From positions 62,001 through 126,000 of the forward strand of contig JAWKUK010000018.1 of the NCBI GenBank assembly GCA_041398605.1: a DNA stretch of 64,000 bases. The letters are read 5' to 3'. The position numbers were made by a program, and so were the translations under genes. Origin of the DNA: JAWKUK01 sp041398605. Lineage in GTDB: Bacteria; Planctomycetota; UBA1135; GCA-002686595. The notes under the pieces are model-generated. The model did no database searches. It saw only the letters and a program-made list of their open reading frames with translations, and had not been told where the DNA came from. Positions 8,832 through 17,203 of the stretch are shown here, one piece after another. Every line of letters starts with the position of its first letter. Within the stretch, counting starts at the first letter, position 1.

Positions 8832-9835
8832 CCGACGTCATCGATCCGAAGCCGCTCACGAAGAAGGACTTTGCGACGGACCAAGAGGTCCGTTGGTGCC
8901 CCGGCTGCGGGGACTACGCGATCCTCAACGCGGTCCAGAAGTTCTTTGCCGACACGGGCCGGGACCGCGCGAACACGGTATTCGTCAGCGGCATCGGCTG
9001 CTCCAGCCGATTCCCGTACTACATGGAGACCTACGGGTTCCACACGATCCACGGGCGCGCCGCTGCGGTCGCCACGGGCGTGAAGGTCGCCAACCCGGAG
9101 CTCGAGGTATGGATGGTGACCGGTGACGGCGACGCGCTGTCCATCGGCGGCAACCACACGGCGCACTTGCTGCGCCGGAACCTGGACATCAACGTCCTGC
9201 TCTTCAACAACGAGATCTACGGTCTGACGAAGGGACAGTACTCGCCAACGTCGCCCATCGGGACGGTCAAGAAGTCGACGCCCATGGGCTCGGTCGACCG
9301 TCCGTTCGAGCCGGTGCAGTTCGCGCTCGGCGCGCAGGCCACGTTCGTGGCGCGCACGATCGACAACGACCAGGCGCACATGGCGCGGACCCTCGAGGCC
9401 GCGGCGGCGCACAAGGGCACGTCGTTGATCGAGATCCTCCAGAACTGCGTGATCTTCAACAAGGACTTCTACGCGGCGGACGTGGACAAGAAGGTGCGCG
9501 CGGATCGCACCATCGACCTGCAGCCGGGCGCGAAGATGGTCTACGGCAAGGACAGCCACCTCGGGCTGCGGTTCAAAGGGTTCGCCGTCGAACGTTGCAG
9601 CGCCGATGACGCCGATGTGTGGGACCCGTGCCAGCCTTCGGCCGCGGCGGCGTTCCTGCTGGCTGGCATGCACACGGACCCAGAGCTCCCGTTGCCGATC
9701 GGGGTGTTTCGATCGGTCGCCGCGCCCTGCTACGAAGAGGGCGTCAACGCGCAGGTGACCGACGCGGTCGCGCGACGCAAGCCAGGCGTGCTGAAGGACC
9801 TCGTGTACGCGGGCGAGACCTGGACCGTCGACTGA
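8828..9835 (+). CDS. korB: 2-oxoacid:ferredoxin oxidoreductase, beta subunit (KorB)
   Basis: 335 aa, ATG 8828 overlapping the korA stop. It is the TPP-binding, iron-sulfur subunit. The N-terminal WCPGCGDYAIL contributes cluster cysteines, followed by the TPP/Mg site (GDGDALSIGGNH ... INVLLFNNEIYGLTKGQ). The conserved GQYSPTSPIGT loop is present. It catalyses decarboxylation of the 2-oxoacid and passes electrons through the [4Fe-4S] cluster to ferredoxin. Size matches family members (280-345 aa). No ferredoxin gene (delta subunit) is encoded beside it, so an external ferredoxin must serve. A strong stem-loop terminator follows at 9854, so korAB is a two-gene operon. Confidence 0.94.
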   Translation: MTDVIDPKPLTKKDFATDQEVRWCPGCGDYAILNAVQKFFADTGRDRANTVFVSGIGCSSRFPYYMETYGFHTIHGRAAAVATGVKVANPELEVWMVTGDGDALSIGGNHTAHLLRRNLDINVLLFNNEIYGLTKGQYSPTSPIGTVKKSTPMGSVDRPFEPVQFALGAQATFVARTIDNDQAHMARTLEAAAAHKGTSLIEILQNCVIFNKDFYAADVDKKVRADRTIDLQPGAKMVYGKDSHLGLRFKGFAVERCSADDADVWDPCQPSAAAAFLLAGMHTDPELPLPIGVFRSVAAPCYEEGVNAQVTDAVARRKPGVLKDLVYAGETWTVD

Positions 9836-9853
9836 CGTAAGGCGCTGGGCGTA

Positions 9854-9903
9854 GGCGGCGGCGGGACGAAGGGGCAGGCCCTGCGTCCCGCCGCCGCCGT
9901 TTA
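9854..9903 (+). terminator. Probable intrinsic terminator after korAB
   Basis: Perfect 15-bp GC-rich inverted repeat (9854-9868 with 9884-9898, arm GGCGGCGGCGGGACG) with a 15-nt loop, followed by GTTTA. It lies 19 bp after the korB stop. Confidence 0.7.
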
Positions 9904-10067
9904 CGGCGCGACACTTGCGCCTATGTGACCTCGAGGTCGGGTTACTGGTCGTTCCACATCAAGACCCGTCCCTCCCAATGCCGAGAACCCCTCCATGCAC
10001 GTGGGGCTCCCGCCCCCCTTCAGCGGAGGAGGGGCCCTGGCACGGGCCTCCACGCGCGACGACACCA

Positions 10068-11222
10068 ATGCGCACGCTCTTCGCCCACAGTGACAGCCCT
10101 AGCTCCAGCAAGGCGCTCCAAGAGCTCCTGGAGCATTGCCGCGCGCAGCTGGGCGCCGGCACCCCGAAGGCTGGGCTGCTCTTCTGCGGCGTCGAGTACG
10201 ACCAGCCGCTCATCCTCGCTGGGATCCAAGCCGCGTGGCCCGGGCTCCCGATCATCGGCGCGAGCTCGGATGGAGAGCTGTCGTCGGTCCTCGGCTGCGT
10301 CGACGATTCGGTGCTGCTGACGCTGTTCGAGGGTGAAGAGCTCACCGTACACGCCGGCGTCGGACGCGACCTGTCGGCGGACATCCCAGGCGCCGTCGCG
10401 GCCGCCCTCGCCAACAACACCGTCACGCGGCCGACCCTGTGTGTCACGACGTTCGCGCCCACGACCAACGCGTCCGAGGTGATCCGGGAGCTGACCCGAC
10501 AGCTAGGTGACGTCGGTTGCCCCGTCGTCGGCGGCCTGAGCGGTGACCACCGTGAGTTCAACAAGACCATGGAGTACTTCGGCGGGGAAGCGCTGCGCGA
10601 CGCTCTCCCCTTGCTGCTGATCCAAGGTGACTTCTCCGTGAGTTGGGGCATCGGCTCGGGGTGGTCTCCCTTTGGAGAACGCCACGCCGTCACGCGCTCG
10701 AGCGGCCACGAGGTGCAGGAGATTGACGGCCGCCCCGCGCTCGACTTCTATCGCGAGCAGTACGGTGAGGTGCCAACGGAGAGCCTCGGTGAGTATCCCT
10801 TGGCGGTCTTCGCTGAGTCGGGTGACTCCAGCCTGCGCGCGATCCTCAGCCGCGACGATGCCACCGGTGCGCTGCGCTTCGCTGGTGAGGTGCCCGAAGG
10901 CGCCGAGGTGCAGGTGACCCAAGTGCTGGACGAGGGCATCCTGAGCGGCTCGCGCGACGCGCTCGCCGAGGCCCTCGATCGCTTTCAAGGCAGCGCCCCA
11001 GAGATCGCGTTGATCTTCACGTGTGCCGCTCGCAAATGGGTCCTCGGGCCCGACGCAGACGAAGAGCTCGGCGTCCTGCGACAGCTCGCACAGGACCGCG
11101 GCCTGCAGGAGCTCGCCATCGTGGGCCTCTACTGCTTCGGCGAGATCGCGCCCGCGGGCGCCACCCTCGAGAACGCCTTTCACAACGAGACGTGTGTCTC
11201 GGTCGTGCTTGGACCAAAATGA
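10068..11222 (+). CDS. FIST domain sensor protein
   Basis: 384 aa starting at ATG 10068 (MRTLFAHSDSPSSSKALQEL). It contains a FIST N domain (residues about 25-225: GLLFCGVEYD, PIIGASSDGELS, GCPVVGGLSGD) and a FIST C domain (residues about 230-370: REQYGEVPTESLGEYPLAV, IFTCAARKWVLG). FIST is a cytoplasmic small-ligand-binding sensory module, thought to bind amino-acid-like molecules, usually found with kinases or chemoreceptors. The GLYCFGEIAP...FHNETCV tail is typical of the family. The stop overlaps the start of the downstream hybrid kinase by 4 bp (ATGA). The two therefore very likely work together: FIST as ligand input, kinase as output. No Shine-Dalgarno is evident, and the frame is open upstream to 9915. 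Confidence 0.88.
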   Translation: MRTLFAHSDSPSSSKALQELLEHCRAQLGAGTPKAGLLFCGVEYDQPLILAGIQAAWPGLPIIGASSDGELSSVLGCVDDSVLLTLFEGEELTVHAGVGRDLSADIPGAVAAALANNTVTRPTLCVTTFAPTTNASEVIRELTRQLGDVGCPVVGGLSGDHREFNKTMEYFGGEALRDALPLLLIQGDFSVSWGIGSGWSPFGERHAVTRSSGHEVQEIDGRPALDFYREQYGEVPTESLGEYPLAVFAESGDSSLRAILSRDDATGALRFAGEVPEGAEVQVTQVLDEGILSGSRDALAEALDRFQGSAPEIALIFTCAARKWVLGPDADEELGVLRQLAQDRGLQELAIVGLYCFGEIAPAGATLENAFHNETCVSVVLGPK

Positions 11223-12553
11223 CCGATCAGCGCCAGTCCCTTGAAGCTGAGAACGCGGCGCTCCGCGAGGCCATGCTGCGCCTCGAGCGCCGCGTGCGTC
11301 AGCTCGAGCGAATGGCGCGAACGACGCACGAGCTCGGCCGCCAAAGCAAGGTCTCGATGTTGCGCGCGAACGAGCAGCTCGTCGCGAGCCATGCGCAGCT
11401 CGAAGTTGCGATGCGCGAGGCCGAGGCGGCGGTGCTCGCCAAGGACCGCTTCCTCGCGGCCATGAGCCACGAGATCCGGACCCCGATGAACGGCGTCATC
11501 GGCTTCATCGAGCTCCTGCGCGGCTCCGCCCTCGACGCGGAGCAGAGCCGCCTGATCGGGACCCTGGGAGCATGCGCGGACTCCCTCATGGCGCTGCTGA
11601 ACGACGTCCTCGACTTCGCCAAGCTGCAAGCGGATCGCATCGAGCTCGAACGTCGACCGTTCGGGCTCCACGAGCTCGCGAACGCCATACTCGAGCTGGA
11701 GCTCGTGCGAGCCCGGTCCAAGGGCGTCTCTCTGCGACTCGAGCTGGGCCCAGGGTTGCCGCTGCACGTCATCGGCGACGGGCATCGCCTGCGGCAGGTG
11801 CTGACCAACCTCGTCAACAACGCGATCAAGTTCACGTTGGAGGGCGGCGTCACGCTCCGGATTGGCTCGACCGACCTGCCCGATGCCGTTCGATTCGAGG
11901 TCCAGGACACGGGCATCGGCATCCCACATGAGCGCTTAGGCGACATCTTCGAGGCCTTTACGCAGGCCGACGAGGCTGTCTCGCGCCGCTTCGGCGGTAC
12001 GGGCCTCGGGCTCTCGATCTGCCGGCAGCTCGTGCAAGCGATGGGCGGCGAGATCCAGGTCGAGAGCACGGAAGGGGTCGGTTCCATGTTCTCGTTCGAG
12101 CTGACGCTCCCCGGGACCTCGGTCGTTGCCTCGGCTCCGCACGAGCACGCGGCAAAGACGCACCACCGCTCGCGCGTGCTCGTCGTCGATGACCACGGCG
12201 TCAACCGCCTGCTCGCCCAGAAGCTCGTCGAGCGCCTCGGCTGCTCGGTCGTGGCCGTAGACAGCGGCGCCATGGCGATCGAGAAGGCGTCGACCGGCGA
12301 GTTCGACATCGTGCTCATGGACTGCTCCATGCCCGAGATGGACGGCTTCGAGGCCACACGGCGGATCCGCGCCCTCGGGTCACCCGCGGGCGCGGTCGCG
12401 GTCGTGGCGCTCACGGGCCACGCGATGGCCGGTGATCGCGAGCGCTGCATCGACGCGGGCATGGACGACTATCTGTCGAAGCCGATCCGCGTCGACGAGT
12501 TGCGCCGAGTGCTCGATCGCCTTGCCGGCGGGCGCCCGCGGGAGGCCGCCTGA
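11219..12553 (+). CDS. Soluble hybrid histidine kinase with C-terminal receiver
   Basis: 444 aa, ATG 11219. An N-terminal coiled coil (residues 5-75, rich in Leu, Glu and Arg) is followed by a HisKA domain with the H-box FLAAMSHEIRTPMNG (phospho-acceptor His about residue 83). Next comes HATPase_c (NLVNNAIKF N-box, DTGIGIP G1, GTGLGLSI G2), then a receiver domain (LVVDDHGVNR acidic pair, VLMDCSMPEMDG phospho-Asp, ALTGHA, YLSKPI Lys). There is no transmembrane or periplasmic domain, so the kinase is cytoplasmic and must take its input from a partner, presumably the overlapping FIST protein. The output of the receiver is unknown: no DNA-binding domain or cognate regulator is adjacent. All catalytic motifs look intact. 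Confidence 0.93.
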   Translation: MTDQRQSLEAENAALREAMLRLERRVRQLERMARTTHELGRQSKVSMLRANEQLVASHAQLEVAMREAEAAVLAKDRFLAAMSHEIRTPMNGVIGFIELLRGSALDAEQSRLIGTLGACADSLMALLNDVLDFAKLQADRIELERRPFGLHELANAILELELVRARSKGVSLRLELGPGLPLHVIGDGHRLRQVLTNLVNNAIKFTLEGGVTLRIGSTDLPDAVRFEVQDTGIGIPHERLGDIFEAFTQADEAVSRRFGGTGLGLSICRQLVQAMGGEIQVESTEGVGSMFSFELTLPGTSVVASAPHEHAAKTHHRSRVLVVDDHGVNRLLAQKLVERLGCSVVAVDSGAMAIEKASTGEFDIVLMDCSMPEMDGFEATRRIRALGSPAGAVAVVALTGHAMAGDRERCIDAGMDDYLSKPIRVDELRRVLDRLAGGRPREAA

Positions 12554-12581
12554 CGCCCGCTCGTGCGCGCCGGCGCCAGCG

Positions 12582-13352
12582 TCACATGTCGATTTCACCC
12601 ATGCGACGCGGCTGCTTGCCTTCGAAGCGCCATTGATCGAGGTCGTAGCTCGTCACACGCGGCCCAAACGCGATCAACAGCACCGCGAACGAGACGAAGG
12701 TCCCGACGATGGCGGGCGGGGACCACCACGGCAGGATCCCGTCGCCGCCCAACTTGACCTTCAACTCCAGCCACGTGCGCACCGGCTCGGGTACGAACAG
12801 CACTTTGACCGCCCAAGCCGTGAGCGTGACGAGGTAGATCGCCCAATAGTTGCGCACCAAGCGGCCGCGTATCGCTGCGATCGCGCTCATCTTGAAGCGC
12901 GGGCGGAACAAGTCTTCGGCGATCAACTTGCCCCAGTCATTGCCGACGCCGCCGAAGTCGCGCCGCAGGATCGGGCCGTAGAAGTGCTCCTCGATCATCC
13001 GCACTCGGGCCCGCCAGACGTCCGCGAAGCGGAAGCGTCGGGCCTCGACGACGAGGAAGAACGTGCTGAGGGCGAGCGCGCCGATCAGGACCCAATGCTT
13101 GTGCTCGCTCTCGCCGAAGGAATACGCGACGAGGCCCGCAGTCGTGAGGACGGCGAGGTTGGTCGTGTGATCGAGGCGCAGGCGCCACGCGTTCGCCCGG
13201 TGGAGCTCGCCGCGATAGAGGTGCACCATCGCCGCGATGTACTCTTGGCGGGTCAGCGGCGTGGACGCGAAGTCGGGGGCGCGGCCCGAATCGACCCGGC
13301 GGGCGCTCTCGGGCTGGGGCGTGTCGAGCAAGGACTCAGACGGCGAAGGCAT
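12582..13352 (-). CDS. DUF2270 integral membrane protein
   Basis: 256 aa. The family pattern is clear: MVHLYRGELHRANAWRLRLD, then a transmembrane pair (LAVLTTAGLVAYSF, VLIGALALSTFFLVVEARR), RVRMIEEHFYGP, and a C-terminal membrane pair (YWAIYLVTLTAWAVKVLF and PPAIVGTFVSFAVLLIAF). This gives four membrane helices with a conserved cytoplasmic Arg-rich middle. Function of DUF2270 is unknown. The C-terminal tail (PRRMGEIDM) is soluble. The gene converges on the kinase gene with only 28 bp between stops and diverges from the CheW-CZB gene, with which it shares a 134-bp upstream region. Confidence 0.85.
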   Translation of the reverse strand: MPSPSESLLDTPQPESARRVDSGRAPDFASTPLTRQEYIAAMVHLYRGELHRANAWRLRLDHTTNLAVLTTAGLVAYSFGESEHKHWVLIGALALSTFFLVVEARRFRFADVWRARVRMIEEHFYGPILRRDFGGVGNDWGKLIAEDLFRPRFKMSAIAAIRGRLVRNYWAIYLVTLTAWAVKVLFVPEPVRTWLELKVKLGGDGILPWWSPPAIVGTFVSFAVLLIAFGPRVTSYDLDQWRFEGKQPRRMGEIDM

Positions 13353-13486
13353 CGAGAGAGGGTCGCGTTTCGGGCGCTGCGCCGCAACCTCCGCGGTCCC
13401 ACGGTCTGAGGGCGATCCCTGGATCGTACAGAGTCCTCAACCGAACCGCGCCTCGGGGCCGATACCAGGGGAGAGGATCCGAGTCG

Positions 13487-14302
13487 ATGTCCACGAAAGA
13501 GCCCACAGCGTCCGAGCGCCACGTCATGATCCGCCTCGGCGAGCGGTCGTTCGGCATCCCGGTCGACATCGTCGCGGAGATGGTCCAGATCGGAAGGCTG
13601 ACGACCATGCCACAGACGAGCCCGCACCTCCGAGGTGTCATGCTCGTGCGCGGCGAGAGCGTGGCCGTCCACGATCTCCGGGCGTTGCTTGGGATGCAGC
13701 CGCTGCCCCTAGAGGTCGCGGACCTCAAGGCGTCGATGCGGGCACGTGAACAAGACCACCGGAACTGGATCGAAGAGCTCGAGCGATCCGCGATCGAAGG
13801 GCGCCCCTTCACGCTCGCGATCGACCCCCACAAGTGCGCCTTCGGTCGCTGGTACGACACGTTCCAGTCGCGCAATACGCTGCTGCAGGGCCACCTGCGG
13901 CGCTTCAACGAGCCGCACCAACGGGTGCACGCGGTCGCCGCGGAGGTGGACCAGCTGGTCCGCGCGGGCAACCTGGACCACGCGCTCGCGAGGATCGAAG
14001 CCACGCGCGCACGGGAGCTCGGCGAGATGATCCTGCTCTTCGAACAGCTCCAGGTGCTGCTCGACGCGGCCTCGACCGAGATCGCCGTGATCTTGTTGTC
14101 CCCGTCGGGCGAGCGAATTGCCTATACCGTCGACCTTGTGGAGTCCGTACAGGACCTGCACGCCGCGTCGGAGTCCGAGGTCGCGTCGATCGGAGGGGCG
14201 CCGCTCGGCCAACGCTGCGCGTTCTACGGCCCGCAGCGAGAGATCGCGCTCTTGCTCGACGCGCACGACCTCCTCGAGCCGGACCGCCTGCGCGCGGCCT
14301 GA
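13487..14302 (+). CDS. CheW-like protein with an internal CZB zinc-binding domain
   Basis: 271 aa, ATG 13487 with a good ribosome site (AGAGGA at 13472-13477, 9 nt spacing). Residues 11-75 match the first half of a CheW fold (IRLGERSFGIPVDIVAEM, LRGVMLVRGESVAVHDLR). Residues 82-160 form a chemoreceptor zinc-binding (CZB) domain with the 3His-1Cys set His91 (HRNW), Cys117 (HKCAFGRWYD), His144 and His148 (EPHQRVH). Residues 195-268 return to CheW (IAVILLSPSGERIAYTVDLV, FYGPQREIALLLD). CZB binds Zn2+ and in known proteins responds to metal or hypochlorous acid through the Cys. A CheW adaptor carrying it could make receptor-CheA coupling redox- or zinc-sensitive. No other che genes are nearby. 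Confidence 0.85.
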   Translation: MSTKEPTASERHVMIRLGERSFGIPVDIVAEMVQIGRLTTMPQTSPHLRGVMLVRGESVAVHDLRALLGMQPLPLEVADLKASMRAREQDHRNWIEELERSAIEGRPFTLAIDPHKCAFGRWYDTFQSRNTLLQGHLRRFNEPHQRVHAVAAEVDQLVRAGNLDHALARIEATRARELGEMILLFEQLQVLLDAASTEIAVILLSPSGERIAYTVDLVESVQDLHAASESEVASIGGAPLGQRCAFYGPQREIALLLDAHDLLEPDRLRAA

Positions 14303-14467
14303 GCGAAGCGCGACCCTCGGGGTGCACGACGAGGGGCGCGGGGCCCGCAGCGCGCGCGACGGAGCGCCCGGTTGCTCGAACAATGGCCGAGCGCACCCGA
14401 GGCGGACCTCGTACGATCGAAGCGCGCCCCCGCCACCCGCTCCGCGCTTCACGCGCGCCGACCCGCA

Positions 14468-16555
14468 ATGCTCTCCCTGCTCTTCGCGACCCTCGTATCT
14501 TGCGCCCCGGCGCAGACCAGCCCAGGCGCGCACGTCGACGAGCAACGCGCGCCGGCAGGGACCTGGTCCGGGCGGGTCGAACGAGTGAAGGTCGAGTTCG
14601 ACATCACGCTGCGCTGGGACGGGGATGTGCTGACCGGGACGATCGACATCCCGGCGCAGGGCTACGAGGACGGCCCGCTGACCGCCTTCGTCTTCGAGGG
14701 GCGGGACCTGACCTTCAAGATGAAGGATGTCCCTGGAGAACCGACCTTCGTCGGCGCGCTCGACGTGGACGCGGGGCAGATCACGGGCCAATACACGCAG
14801 AGCGGCGCCACGTTCCCCTTTCAGATGGCGCGCAGCGAACCGACCGCCGCGCGCGCGAGCGCGCTGCTCGGCGACTTTGACGACTGGCTCGCGCGTGAGC
14901 GCAGTCGGTTGCACGTGCCTGGCCTCGCAGCCGCCGTCGTGTGGCGGGGCGAGGTCGTCCTCGCCCGTGGCTTTGGCGTCGCGGACGCGAGCACAGGCGC
15001 GCTCGTCACCTCCGACACCGTGTTCGGCATCGGGTCGACGACCAAGGCCTTCACGACGTTTGCGCTCGCGCAGGCCGTCGAAGCGGGCCTGCTCGACTGG
15101 GACGAGCCCGTCCGCAAATGGCTTACGGGCTTCGACCTCGAGGACAAGTTCGCTGCGGCACACCTGACGCTGCGCGACATGTGCTCGCACCGCTCAGGGC
15201 TGCCGCGCCACGACCTCGTGTGGTACGCCAACCCCGCCGTGCCGCGCAGCGAGCTCGTCGAGCGCTTGGCGCACCTCGAGCCGAACGCCGGCTTCCGCGA
15301 GCAGTGGCAATACAACAACCTGATGTTCGTCGCCGCCGGCGTAGCGCTCGAGCGAGCGACTGGTCAGCCGTGGGAGCAGCGCGTGCGCGAGGGCATCCTC
15401 GCGCCGCTCGGGATGACCCACACGACGCTCGGGCTCGCCGAGACGCTCGCCTCCAGCGACTTCGCGCGGCCCCACGACCGGAAGCGCGGCAAGGACGTCG
15501 TGATCCCGTTCCGTGACCTCACGCAGGCAGGGCCCGCGGGCTCAATCCACTCCAGCGCGAACGACATGGCGCGCTGGATGCGCGCGCTCTTGGCGCGCGG
15601 GAAAGGCCCGGACGGGCCGCTCTTGAGCACGACGCACCTCACCGAGCTGGTCACGCCTGTCTCCGTCATCGGCGCGCCGGGCAACCCAACGGCCTACGGG
15701 CTCGGCTGGATGCTGGACACTCGCGAGGGGCACACCCGCGTCCACCACGGCGGCGCCATCGATGGGTTCACCGCCGAGGTCGAGCTCTACCCCGATGATC
15801 GCCTCGGCGTCTTCGTCGTGACGAATCGCGCAAGCCCGCTGTCGGCCCTGGCCGCGGCGCAGCTCGCCGAGCGCTTTCTCGGCCTCGAACAGAGCGACAC
15901 GGGGGCCCTCGCGGCCTCACAGCTAGACCTCCTGGACGAGGGGCTCGCGAACATGAAGAAGGCGCGTGAGTCGGAGCGCATCAAGGACGCGCCGCCCGCG
16001 CGTCCCTACGCTTCGTACGCCGCCCGATATGAGAACCCAGGCTACGGCGCGCTCGAGATCGAGCTCGTCGAAGGCACGCTCCACGTCCGCTACGGCACCT
16101 TCGATGCGCCGCTGGAGCCCTGGCACTTCGAGGTCTTCCGCTGCGGCGAATCGGACCCTGCGAGCGCCATTGAGGGGCTCCTGGTGCACTTTCGCGACGA
16201 CATCGGCGGCTTCATTGACGCGGTCGAGGTGTCGTTGGAGCCCAGCGTGAAGCCGATCCGCTTCGAGCGCCTCGCCGATGCAGCGCTGGCGTCGCCCGAG
16301 CTCACTGCGCGCTGCACTGGCGAATACACGCTGCTCGGACAAGTGATTCGGGTCGAGCAAGCGGGGCCCTCCCTGACGGCGCACATCGCCGGTCAACCGA
16401 CGCTCACGCTCGTGCCGGCGACACACGGGCGCTACAAGCTCGACATCGCCGACGGCTATTGGATGCGCTTCGAGCTCCCAGAATCGGGGCCTGCGACGGC
16501 GCTGATCGTGACGCAGCCAAACGGCACGTTCCGGGCCGAGCGGCGCACCGAGTGA
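14468..16555 (+). CDS. Serine beta-lactamase-family hydrolase lipoprotein with C-terminal DUF3471-like domain
   Basis: 695 aa from ATG 14468. The N-terminus MLSLLFATLVSC gives a lipobox (LVSC), so this is probably a lipoprotein. An upstream in-frame start (14372) would hide this signal. A small beta domain (residues 30-110) precedes a class C/PBP-type domain with SxxK (GIGSTTKAF), YxN (WQYNNLMF) and the third motif HGG (VHHGGAIDGF), all intact. The C-terminal part (residues about 495-695) has a DUF3471-like segment and another beta domain (YTLLGQVIRVEQAGPSLTA). Likely a D-aminopeptidase, esterase or PBP-like hydrolase acting outside the cytoplasm; true beta-lactam resistance is not implied. 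The next gene follows after 26 bp. Confidence 0.85.
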   Translation: MLSLLFATLVSCAPAQTSPGAHVDEQRAPAGTWSGRVERVKVEFDITLRWDGDVLTGTIDIPAQGYEDGPLTAFVFEGRDLTFKMKDVPGEPTFVGALDVDAGQITGQYTQSGATFPFQMARSEPTAARASALLGDFDDWLARERSRLHVPGLAAAVVWRGEVVLARGFGVADASTGALVTSDTVFGIGSTTKAFTTFALAQAVEAGLLDWDEPVRKWLTGFDLEDKFAAAHLTLRDMCSHRSGLPRHDLVWYANPAVPRSELVERLAHLEPNAGFREQWQYNNLMFVAAGVALERATGQPWEQRVREGILAPLGMTHTTLGLAETLASSDFARPHDRKRGKDVVIPFRDLTQAGPAGSIHSSANDMARWMRALLARGKGPDGPLLSTTHLTELVTPVSVIGAPGNPTAYGLGWMLDTREGHTRVHHGGAIDGFTAEVELYPDDRLGVFVVTNRASPLSALAAAQLAERFLGLEQSDTGALAASQLDLLDEGLANMKKARESERIKDAPPARPYASYAARYENPGYGALEIELVEGTLHVRYGTFDAPLEPWHFEVFRCGESDPASAIEGLLVHFRDDIGGFIDAVEVSLEPSVKPIRFERLADAALASPELTARCTGEYTLLGQVIRVEQAGPSLTAHIAGQPTLTLVPATHGRYKLDIADGYWMRFELPESGPATALIVTQPNGTFRAERRTE

Positions 16556-16581
16556 CCTTTGGCCCCCGAGTGCCCACGGCC

Positions 16582-17151
16582 ATGGACCCCAAGCCGAGCG
16601 CGCGCCCGGGCCAAGCCCAGCAAGCCCAGCAAGCCCAGCAAGCCCAGCAAGCCCAGCAAACCCAGCAAACCCAGCAAGCCCAGCAAGCCCCGCAAACCCA
16701 GCAAACCCAGCAAGCCCCGCAAGCCCCGCAAACCCAGCAAGCCCCGCAAACCCAGCAAACGCAGCGAGCCCAGCAAGCGCCGCGGTCACGCGCGCGGATC
16801 GTCGCCGCGCTCGCCGTAACGATCGCCCTGGGGCTCGCTTCGCGTTCGGGCTCGCCGCTCGTACCCGCGTGGGTCGCGCGCAACTCTGGGGACGCCCTCT
16901 GGACCGTCGCCGTCTACTGCGGCCTCGCGTTCCTGCGCCCCGCCGCGGGGCGCACGGCCCTCGCGGCGACGGCCCTCGCCGTGAGCTTCGCCGTTGAAGC
17001 GAGCCAAACGCTCGACTGGGCGTGGCTCGTCAACGTGCGCCGCACCTTGCCCGGGCGGCTCCTGCTCGGGCAGGGGTGGCAGACACTGGACCTCGCGCGG
17101 TACGCCGCGGGCGCAGTGCTCGCCTGGGGGCTGGACCGCCGCCGTTCGTGA
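16582..17151 (+). CDS. DUF2809 membrane protein with Gln-rich repeat N-terminus
   Basis: 189 aa, ATG 16582. Residues 12-68 are a low-complexity Q-A-Q/Q-T-Q/Q-A-P tract encoded by a 9-bp tandem repeat. The rest matches DUF2809: AVTIALGLASRSG, ARNSGDALWTVAVYCGLAFL, SFAVEASQTLDWAWL, GRLLLGQGWQTLDLARYAAG, giving about four membrane helices. The function of DUF2809 is unknown. The Q-rich leader is not part of the family and looks like a locally expanded repeat. All three forward frames of the repeat are open, but only this one reads through into the conserved domain. It follows the hydrolase gene closely and may be co-transcribed with it. Confidence 0.75.
   Translation: MDPKPSARPGQAQQAQQAQQAQQAQQTQQTQQAQQAPQTQQTQQAPQAPQTQQAPQTQQTQRAQQAPRSRARIVAALAVTIALGLASRSGSPLVPAWVARNSGDALWTVAVYCGLAFLRPAAGRTALAATALAVSFAVEASQTLDWAWLVNVRRTLPGRLLLGQGWQTLDLARYAAGAVLAWGLDRRRS
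16612..16785 (+). repeat. 9-bp tandem repeat inside DUF2809 gene
   Basis: About 19 units of CAGCAAGCC and close variants (CAGCAAACC, CCGCAAACC) encoding Gln-Ala/Thr-Gln/Pro triplets. The unit is a multiple of three, so changes in copy number would alter length without shifting the frame. Confidence 0.9.
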
Positions 17152-17203
17152 TCGATCAGCGCGCAAGGCCCAGCGGCTGAGCCCCTGAAGACCGCTCGGG
17201 CGA

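Noticed and set aside
13709..15190. Long minus-strand open frame across the CheW-CZB and beta-lactamase genes
   Set aside because: It overlaps two well-supported genes and has shadow-type composition.
16559..16819. Alternate frame encoding a KPS/KPR repeat protein
   Set aside because: It arises from the 9-bp tandem repeat being open in all frames; only the Gln-rich frame continues into a conserved domain.
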